This document shows positions 58,351 through 64,000 of a stretch of DNA of 64,000 nucleotides, piece by piece (the stretch's first letter is position 1; the number at the start of each line of letters is the position of its first letter). The notes below the pieces were generated by a model, which did no database searches, was not told the DNA's origin, and saw only the letters and a program-made list of their open reading frames with translations. Both the position numbers and the translations under genes were made by a program. The DNA is taken from assembly GCA_963822485.1 (NCBI GenBank), contig CAWGHW010000013.1, positions 620,001 to 684,000 on the forward strand. Reading direction: 5' to 3'. The DNA is from DASUBV01 sp963822485. GTDB lineage: Bacteria; Actinomycetota; Actinomycetes; Streptosporangiales; Streptosporangiaceae.

Positions 58351-59795
58351 GTGGACCTGGTAACGACCGCCGCCCCGGCCCGGTCCTGGCCCGCCAGCCT
58401 CAGCCGGCTGGCCCGCGCCGAGATCCTCCTCGCCGTGGTGGCGTTCCTCGGGCTGTGCGGCGCGGCGCTCAGCGTCGCACCGCGCCTGGTCGAGCCCGAC
58501 GACTACGCCTACCAGGCGTCCATCGTCGGCATCACCCAGGGCCACCTGCTGACCCTGTCCACGGCGCAGGCGGCGCGCTGGCCGGACACCTGAGCCAGCT
58601 GTTCGGCCCCCGCCCCGGCGGCCAGGCCGCGCCGGTCCAGTGGGTGCAGCTATCGGACGGGCGGTGGATCAGCGAGAAGGACCCCGGCTACCCGTTCCTG
58701 GCCGTCGCGTTCCAGGCACTGGGCCTCATCCGGCTGGCGCCGCTGTGCTACGGGGCGCTCGCCTGCCTGGGCCTGTTCGCCGGCGGGCGCCGGTGGCTGG
58801 GCCGCTACGGCGGCACCGCGGCCGTGGTCCTGTTCTGCTCGTCGGGCGCGGCCATGCTGTTCGCCTGGCGCGACTACATGCCCACGTTCACCGACGCCGC
58901 GCTGATCGCGGCGGGTACCGGGGCGCTGCTGTGGACGGTCCTGGCCACCGAGGCCGGCCGGCCCGGCGGACCTGGACCGGGCTGGCCGCGTTCGTCGCGC
59001 TGGAGGCGGCGGCATTCACCCGGTACACCGACATCGTGGTCCTCGGCTGCGCGGTGCTGGCCGTCCTGGCGGCCCGGGCTGGGCGCGGGCCGGCTGCCCC
59101 GTTTCGCGGCGGCCTGGTGGCTGGGCTCGGCCGCGGTGTTCGGCGCCTTCGTGGCCGTGTTCGACAGCCTGGTCTACGGCGGCCCGCTCACGTCCGGCTA
59201 CCGGCCCGGCGAGATCCAGTTCAGCCTCAGCGCGATCCGGCCCAACCTCCAGTACATGCCCGCGCGCCTGATCGAGACCATGCCCGTGCTGGTGCTCGGC
59301 CTGGCCGCGGCGGCCTGGATCGTCGTCCGCGCCGTGGCCGTCCGCCGGGGTCAGGCCACGGCTCCGGCCCGCCGGGACCTGGCCGTCGCGGTGGCGCTGC
59401 TCGCCGCCTGGCTGGGCATGTGGGCGCTGTACGCCGCCTACACCTGGACCGACGGGCCGGGACTCAGCAACCTTCAGGCCGTCCGGTTCTACCTGCCCGC
59501 GCTCGGCTCCATCTCGCTGCTCGGCGCCTGGCTGGTCACCCGGCTGCCGCGCCGGGCCTGGCTGGCGGCGGCCATGTCGGCGGGCGTGGCGGGGCTGCTG
59601 TTCGCGCTCGGCGGCTGGTCCTACGCCAGCATGACGAACTTCTCGTTCGGCAGCCTGCAGCCGCACCTGACCCGGCCGTGCCCCGGCCGCGTCGCGCCCG
59701 CCCGCGGGTCCGGGCCGGGACGCGTCGTCTGCGCCGGCCGGATCAAGGGCCTGCCGGTCCCGCAGCCGAGCCAGGTCCGGGTTCGTCGCTCCTGA
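58351..59795 (+). pseudogene. GT-C-type polytopic membrane glycosyltransferase-like protein, multiply frameshifted
   Basis: GTG 58351 starts LVTTAAPARSWPASLSRLARAEILLAVVAFLG, and the first loop has EPDDYAYQASIVGITQGH, the acidic pair typical of GT-C enzymes. The frame is lost at ~58575, resumes as GHLSQLFGPRPGG...KDPGYPFLAVAFQALGL in another frame, shifts again at ~58970 (TWTGLAAFVALEAAAFTRYTDIVV) and back at ~59080 (RFAAAWWLGSAAVFGAFVAVF). The joined product would be ~480 residues with ten or more helices. It may be dead or may reflect base-call errors. Its 3' end overlaps the convergent response regulator by 53 bp. Confidence 0.65.
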
Positions 59796-60417
59796 GGTAG
59801 GCCAGCACGGCCAGCACCCGGCGGTTGGTGTCGTCGGTCTGCGGCAGCCGGAGCTTGGCCAGGATGTTGCCGATGTGCTTGCCGACCGCCGCCTCGGACA
59901 CGACCAGCCGCCGGGCGATGGCGGCGTTGGAGTGGCCCTCGGCCACCAGCGCCAGCACCTCGTGCTCCCTGGCCGACAGCGCGGTCAGCGGGTCGCGGCG
60001 GCGCCGCACGAGCTGGCGGACCACCTCCGGGTCCACGACGGTGCCGCCGGCCGCCACCCGGCGCAGCGCGGCCACGAACTCGGCCACGTCCACCACCCGG
60101 TCCTTGAGCAGGTAGCCGACGCCCCGGCCGTCGCCGGAGTCGAGCAGGTCGGCGGCGTAGCTGCGCTGGACGTACTGGCTCAGCGCGACCACCGGCAGCC
60201 CCGGCCGGGACCGGCGCAGCTCCACCGCCGCGCGCAGCCCCTCGTCGGTGAACCCCGGCGGCATCCGGATGTCGGTGATGACCAGGTCGGGGGAGTGCTC
60301 GGCCACCGCGGCCCGGAGCGCCCCGGCGTCGCCGACGATGGCCACGGCCTGGAAGCCGAACCGCTCGAGCAGCCCGGCCAGGCCCTCCCGCAGCAGGACC
60401 CCGTCCTCGGCCAGCAC
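59743..60417 (-). CDS. NarL-type response regulator
   Basis: The receiver domain has Asp in DLVITDIRMPPG and Lys in GYLLKDRVVDV. The LuxR HTH is LTALSAREHEVLALVAEGHSNAAIARRLVVSEAAVGKHIGNILAKLRL. GTG 60417 overlaps the kinase TAG (TAGTG) and gives 224 residues, but the family's first strand (IRVVLAED) begins four codons earlier, where the codons are GTC-ATC-CGG-GTA and a GGGGAG lies 6 bp before. The start may be a non-standard codon or a base-call error. It partners the kinase upstream. Confidence 0.85.
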   Translation of the reverse strand: MLAEDGVLLREGLAGLLERFGFQAVAIVGDAGALRAAVAEHSPDLVITDIRMPPGFTDEGLRAAVELRRSRPGLPVVALSQYVQRSYAADLLDSGDGRGVGYLLKDRVVDVAEFVAALRRVAAGGTVVDPEVVRQLVRRRRDPLTALSAREHEVLALVAEGHSNAAIARRLVVSEAAVGKHIGNILAKLRLPQTDDTNRRVLAVLAYLRSDEPGPGSAAGPAGP

Positions 60418-61802
60418 TACCCGGATGACGGGTCGCTCCCCGGATGACTTCCCGGCTGGTTCCTCGGGGCGCACGGCACCTCCACGCGCAGCACGGTCGG
60501 GCCGCCGTCCGGGCTGGACAGCAGCATCCTGCCGCCGGCCACGGCGACCCGGTCGGCCAGTCCGGTCAGCCCGGTGCCGCGGGCCGGGCCGGCCCCGCCG
60601 CGGCCATTGTCCATGATCTCCACGACCAGCATGCCGCTCTGCTGGCGGGCCGTCACGCTGGCGCCGCTGGCGCCGCTGTGCTTGGCGATGTTGGTCAGCG
60701 CCTCGGCCACCACGAAGTAGGCCGTGTTCTCGATCAGGGCCAGCAGCCGGCCGTCCAGGTCGGCCCGCACCGACACGGGGATCGGCGCGGCGTCGGACAG
60801 CTCGCCGATGGCCGCGGGCAGCCCGAGGTCGGTCAGCACCTGCGGCTGGATGCCGTGGATGAGCTCGCGCAACTCGGCCATCAGCTGCTTGGCCTGCTCG
60901 TGCGCGGCAGCCACCGGCGCCGCGGCGGGCGAGCCCGGCGGCAGGTCCAGCCGGGCCAGCCCGAGCTGCAGCGTCAGGCTGACCAGCCGCTGCTGGGCGC
61001 CGTCGTGCAGGTCGCGCTCGATGCGGCGCCGCTCGGCCTCGAACGCGTCCGCCAGCCGGGCCCGCGACCGCGACACCTCGGTCAGCTCGGCGCGCAGCTC
61101 GTCGGCCGGCCCGTCCACCAGCAGCGCCCGGGCCACCGCGGCCTGCCCGCCCGCGACCAGCGTCAGCAGGTAGGGCAGCAGCGGGAGCACCAGAACGCCG
61201 ACGATCGCGTAGGGCACGGCCTGGCCGACGGTGGCGACCGTGCCGAACACCAGCGCCACCGGGCTGCTGCCCGGCTGCTGGGCCAGCACCAGGAACGGCC
61301 CGGCGATGAGCACGGCGGCCAGCGGCACCGCGAACAGCGCCGCGGCCGACAGCACCGGGGCCACGGTGGCCAGCAGGACCGCGTAGCCCACCTCGCGCCA
61401 GGTGGCCGGGTCGGCGTAGCGGGCCCGCAGCCACGCCACCGGCCCGGCCCCGGTAACCGTCGCCGGCGGCCAGGCCGCGCTGGCCGGCCGGGGATCTACC
61501 AGCCACAGGCGCCGCCGCTCCAGCCGGGCCAGCGGCGGCGCGATCAGCGGCCCCAGCCCGGCGATCAGCGCCGCGCCGAGCAGCACCAGCACCACGATCA
61601 CCCCGGCCCCGTGCTCGCCCGACGCCAGGAGCCCCACCAGCACCAGCCACGGCACGGCCAGCCCGGCCGCCGCCGCTACGCCGACCAGCTGGGTGGTCAG
61701 CAGGTAGCCCGCCGAACGCCACGGCCAGCCGCTGATCGGCAGGCGGCGCCAGGTCACCGCCGCCAGCGCGGTCTGCGGGCTGCCCGTGCGCATGCTCCTC
61801 AC
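60417..61802 (-). CDS. Sensor histidine kinase with membrane sensor domain (HisKA_3)
   Basis: It encodes 461 residues from GTG 61802 (ATG 61793 possible). The N-terminal ~215 residues carry four or more helices in the actinobacterial 'sensor' domain layout (VAAAAGLAVPWLVLVGLLA, VVLVLLGAALIAGLGPLI, two more pairs). The phosphoacceptor box is ERRRIERDLHDGAQQRLVSLTLQLGLARLDL. The ATPase has N-box VAEALTNIAKHSG and G-boxes DNGRGGAG, GTGLTGLADRV. It probably signals to the downstream regulator and, through a GGTATG dyad, to the divergent lipoprotein/ABC genes. Confidence 0.92.
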   Translation of the reverse strand: MRSMRTGSPQTALAAVTWRRLPISGWPWRSAGYLLTTQLVGVAAAAGLAVPWLVLVGLLASGEHGAGVIVVLVLLGAALIAGLGPLIAPPLARLERRRLWLVDPRPASAAWPPATVTGAGPVAWLRARYADPATWREVGYAVLLATVAPVLSAAALFAVPLAAVLIAGPFLVLAQQPGSSPVALVFGTVATVGQAVPYAIVGVLVLPLLPYLLTLVAGGQAAVARALLVDGPADELRAELTEVSRSRARLADAFEAERRRIERDLHDGAQQRLVSLTLQLGLARLDLPPGSPAAAPVAAAHEQAKQLMAELRELIHGIQPQVLTDLGLPAAIGELSDAAPIPVSVRADLDGRLLALIENTAYFVVAEALTNIAKHSGASGASVTARQQSGMLVVEIMDNGRGGAGPARGTGLTGLADRVAVAGGRMLLSSPDGGPTVLRVEVPCAPRNQPGSHPGSDPSSG

Positions 61803-61850
61803 CGTAGCCCGCGCCGGGCCCGGTGCCAGTCAGGCCGTCGCTAGGCCGCA

Positions 61851-61868
61851 GGTATGCCTAGCCATACC
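61851..61868. promoter_or_regulatory. GGTATG-N6-CATACC dyad between divergent kinase and lipoprotein genes
   Basis: A 6-6-6 inverted repeat lies 49 bp beyond the kinase start and ~90 bp before the lipoprotein start. It uses the same half-site core as the 27328-27345 palindrome near the other NarL-type system; spacing differs (6 versus 2 bp). Confidence 0.5.
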
Positions 61869-61957
61869 CCCGTTTCGGGGCCTGGGGGTAGTGCCGCGCG
61901 CCCGGCCCGCTGGTTGCCTGGAGCGCAGTCACACCTCCGTGTCGAAAGGCCCTCACC

Positions 61958-62596
61958 GTGCGCTACCCCCGATCGCTCGCACTGGCCGCAGTCGCGGCCG
62001 CGGGCCTGCTCGCGCTGAGCGGCTGCGGCAGCGCCCGCACCGTCCACGCCCAGCAGGTCCTCGGCTTCCACGGCCGCCGCCTGGTCATCGACGACCCCGG
62101 CACCGACCTCAGGCTGGTGCCGGGCGCGGGCCCCGGCCTCCACGTCCAGCGCTGGGTCAGCGGCACCGCCGCCAGGCCCGGTCACGCCACGTGGACCCTC
62201 AGCGGGGACACCCTGCGGCTGTCTGTCGACTGCACCGGGCTGGTCTTCCACTGCGGCGCCCGGTTCCAGGTCGCCGTGCCGGCCGGGCTGCCGCTGGTCG
62301 TCAGCGGCGGCACCGGGAACATCACCGCGGCCGGGCTGCGCTCGCCGAGCGTGCGCGTCACGTCGGCCCAGGGCAGCGTGGACATCGGGTTCGCGAGCGC
62401 GCCTCGATCTGTCGACATTCGGTGCACCGATGGCAGCGCCACGGCCAGGGTGCCGGTCGCCGGGCCGCGCTACCACGTCGTCGTCACCTCGGGCACAGGA
62501 TCCGCCCGGACGAGGGTGCGCGACTACCGGCTGAGCCGGCGGGTCGTCCAGGTGATTTCGACTAACAACACGTCCCTTGTGCTGCCGGAGTCCTAG
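61958..62596 (+). CDS. Lipoprotein with DUF4097-like beta-helix domain
   Basis: It encodes 212 residues from GTG 61958. Signal ends LLALSGC (lipobox Cys ~23). The mature part is a string of short strands: FQVAVPAGLPLVVSGGTGNITAAGL, SVRVTSAQGSVDIGF, SVDIRCTDGSATARVP, the stacked pattern of DUF4097/adhesin-like beta-solenoid proteins. It is anchored outside the membrane. It precedes the ABC ATPase by 45 bp and is divergent from the kinase, suggesting a sensed envelope-stress output. Confidence 0.75.
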   Translation: MRYPRSLALAAVAAAGLLALSGCGSARTVHAQQVLGFHGRRLVIDDPGTDLRLVPGAGPGLHVQRWVSGTAARPGHATWTLSGDTLRLSVDCTGLVFHCGARFQVAVPAGLPLVVSGGTGNITAAGLRSPSVRVTSAQGSVDIGFASAPRSVDIRCTDGSATARVPVAGPRYHVVVTSGTGSARTRVRDYRLSRRVVQVISTNNTSLVLPES

Positions 62597-62641
62597 AGAC
62601 GACCTCTGTTAATCATGGTCCGGAAAGAAAGGCCCAAGTAG

Positions 62642-63565
62642 ATGCTGCTGGAGCTCGTGGATGTGGCCAAGGCCTACCGGGGCGGCACGCGGGGCGTGGA
62701 CGGCGTGACGCTGCGGCTCGGCCCCGGGCTGGTCGGACTGCTCGGCCCCAACGGCGCGGGCAAGTCATCGCTGATGCGCATCGCGGCCACCGTGACCCGC
62801 CCGACCAGCGGCCAGGTCCGGTTCGACGGGGCCGACGCCGTGGCCCGGCCCGACCCGCTGCGCCGCAGCCTCGGCTACCTGCCGCAGGACTTCGGCGTCT
62901 ACCCGCACCTGTCCGCGCGGGAGTTCCTGTCCTACCTGGCCGCCGTCAAGGGCCTGCCCGCGAAGGCCGCCCGGACCCGGATCGGCGAGCTGCTGGAGCT
63001 GTTCGGCCTGGCCGGCGCGGGCCGGCGGCCGCTGGGCAGGTACTCCGGGGGGATGCTGCGCCGGGTGGGCATCGCCCAGGCCCTGCTGGCCGACCCGCGG
63101 GTGCTGATCGTGGACGAGCCCACCGCGGGCCTGGACCCCGAGGAGCGGGTGCTGTTCCGCAACCTGCTGTCCGACCTGGCCGTCGACCGCGTGGTCCTGC
63201 TGTCCACGCACATCGTGTCCGACGTCGAGTCCGTGGCCTCCGACATCGCGATCATGGCCGGCGGCCGGCTGCGGCAGCGCGGCCGCCCGCAGGACCTGCT
63301 CCGGCAGGCCGAGGGGCTGGTCTGGGAGCTGACCGTGCCCGCCGGCGCGCTCGCCCAGCTCCGCGAGCGGCACCTGGTCAGCCGCATGGTCCGGACCGAG
63401 TCCGGGGTGCGGGTGCGCGTGCTCGCCCCGGCGCCGCCCAGTGCGGACGCGGTGCCCGCCGCCCCGGACCTGGAGGACGCCTACCTCACGATCATTCACG
63501 CGGCCGGCGTTGGCCGGTCACCGCGCGGGCCGCTGCGCGATGACCCGGCTCAGGTGCGGCGATGA
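62642..63565 (+). CDS. ABC transporter ATP-binding protein
   Basis: It encodes 307 residues. Walker A GPNGAGKSS, Q-loop region GYLPQDFGVYP, signature YSGGMLRRVG, Walker B VLIVDEPTAGLDP and H-loop STHIVSD are all intact. The C-terminal ~80 residues form the extra domain common in drug and antimicrobial-peptide exporters. ATG 62642 starts a short operon; the stop overlaps the permease start as ATGA. Likely induced by the adjacent two-component system. Confidence 0.93.
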   Translation: MLLELVDVAKAYRGGTRGVDGVTLRLGPGLVGLLGPNGAGKSSLMRIAATVTRPTSGQVRFDGADAVARPDPLRRSLGYLPQDFGVYPHLSAREFLSYLAAVKGLPAKAARTRIGELLELFGLAGAGRRPLGRYSGGMLRRVGIAQALLADPRVLIVDEPTAGLDPEERVLFRNLLSDLAVDRVVLLSTHIVSDVESVASDIAIMAGGRLRQRGRPQDLLRQAEGLVWELTVPAGALAQLRERHLVSRMVRTESGVRVRVLAPAPPSADAVPAAPDLEDAYLTIIHAAGVGRSPRGPLRDDPAQVRR

Positions 63566-64000
63566 CTCTGCTGCCCAGGGGGGACGACCCCCCTTACCCC
63601 CCCGCGCCGCCTGCCGCCGGCAGGAGCGGACGGGTGCTCGGCGCGCTGGCCGTCGCCGACTTCCGCGAGCGGTCCCGGCGGCCCTCCTACGTGGTCACGC
63701 TGGCCGCCGCCATCGCCCTGGGCTACCTGGCCCTGCCCCCGGCCAGCTCGGTGTGGGTGGTGATGAACGCCGGCGGCTACCGCGGCGTCTACAACAGCGC
63801 CTACGCGGGCACCGTCACCGCGCTGGCCGGCGGCCTGTGGCTGATGATCGGCGGGTTCTACGTGGTGCGCGGGGCCATCACCCGTGATGAGCAGGCCGGT
63901 GTCGGCCAGGTGCTCGCCGCCACTCCGCTGCGCAGCGCCGGCTACCTGGCCGGCAAGTTCCTCAGCAACCTCATGGTCCTTTGCTCCATGGCCGCCGTGC
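63562..64000 (+). CDS. ABC transporter permease (3' end outside window)
   Basis: The first 146 codons are present. After a Pro-rich cytoplasmic start (RGDDPPYPPAPPAAG) comes VADFRERSRRPSYVVTLAAAIALGYLALPP (TM1), an outside loop VWVVMNAGGYRGVYNSAYAG, TM2 (TVTALAGGLWLMIGGFYVVRGAI) and DEQAGVGQVLAATPLRSAGYLAGKFLSNLMVL, as in ABC-2 type permeases of large multi-helix exporters. Translationally coupled to the ATPase by ATGA. Confidence 0.85.
   Translation, partial: MTLLPRGDDPPYPPAPPAAGRSGRVLGALAVADFRERSRRPSYVVTLAAAIALGYLALPPASSVWVVMNAGGYRGVYNSAYAGTVTALAGGLWLMIGGFYVVRGAITRDEQAGVGQVLAATPLRSAGYLAGKFLSNLMVLCSMAAV

Overview
The window is very GC-rich chromosomal DNA with strong third-position GC bias and GTG/TTG starts. 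Its gene content is typical of a filamentous actinomycete: F420/FMN luciferase-like oxidoreductases, an SAV2177-type methyltransferase, many one- and two-component regulators, ECF sigma factors with SnoaL tails, and CYTH-CHAD, RDD and DoxX proteins. I infer Actinomycetota, perhaps a Streptosporangiales relative. There is no rRNA or recognisable tRNA to confirm this.

Layout. 0-6.3 kb: the tail of a TetR regulator, an MFS exporter, a membrane-anchored hydrolase, an amidohydrolase and a PaaX regulator. 6.3-13 kb: a tandem-repeat array, a luciferase-like oxidoreductase, a beta-lactamase-fold protein, LysR, a BluB-CobT fusion for the cobalamin lower ligand, and a quinone reductase. 13.0-15.2 kb: a 2.2-kb IS5-type element bounded by near-perfect inverted repeats and CTAG duplications. 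It carries a defective transposase, a truncated small gene, a serine hydrolase and a nested 165-bp inverted-repeat unit. 15.2-18.7 kb: an XRE-cupin/B3-B4 pair divergent from an EamA transporter, a PPOX protein under a MerR-like promoter, and a MazEF-type toxin-antitoxin pair with its operator. 18.8-24 kb: CYTH-CHAD and dnaE.

24.2-29.4 kb: an ABC exporter operon divergent from a NarL-type two-component system, with a GTCATACC palindrome between them. 29.4-43.5 kb: methyltransferases, GNAT, a secreted phosphoesterase with Cys-paired repeats, DUF1269 and RDD proteins (the latter with a nonapeptide repeat), an SsuD-like monooxygenase, a lipoprotein, TetR, and a four-gene operon with an ECF sigma factor. 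43.8-54.8 kb: a GH59 glycosidase coupled to a class A beta-lactamase-like enzyme, an ECF41-type sigma factor facing a DoxX gene, a phosphomannose isomerase/polyol dehydrogenase pair, an AI-2E-family protein and others.

54.9-57.9 kb: a low-GC island bracketed by a perfect 139-bp direct repeat of the 3' end of a GNAT gene. It holds a frameshifted C-terminal remnant of a large serine recombinase and two unrecognised exported proteins, so it looks like the relic of an integrative element. 58.3-64 kb: a broken GT-C-like membrane protein, a second two-component system and a second lipoprotein/ABC transporter locus.

Several ordinary genes (ABC permease, sigma factor, GT-C protein) are split by single-base shifts in G/C-rich runs. 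Base-call error is at least as likely as real decay there. The two insertions are the most informative features: in each case, removing the insert restores a sensible ancestral gene arrangement.
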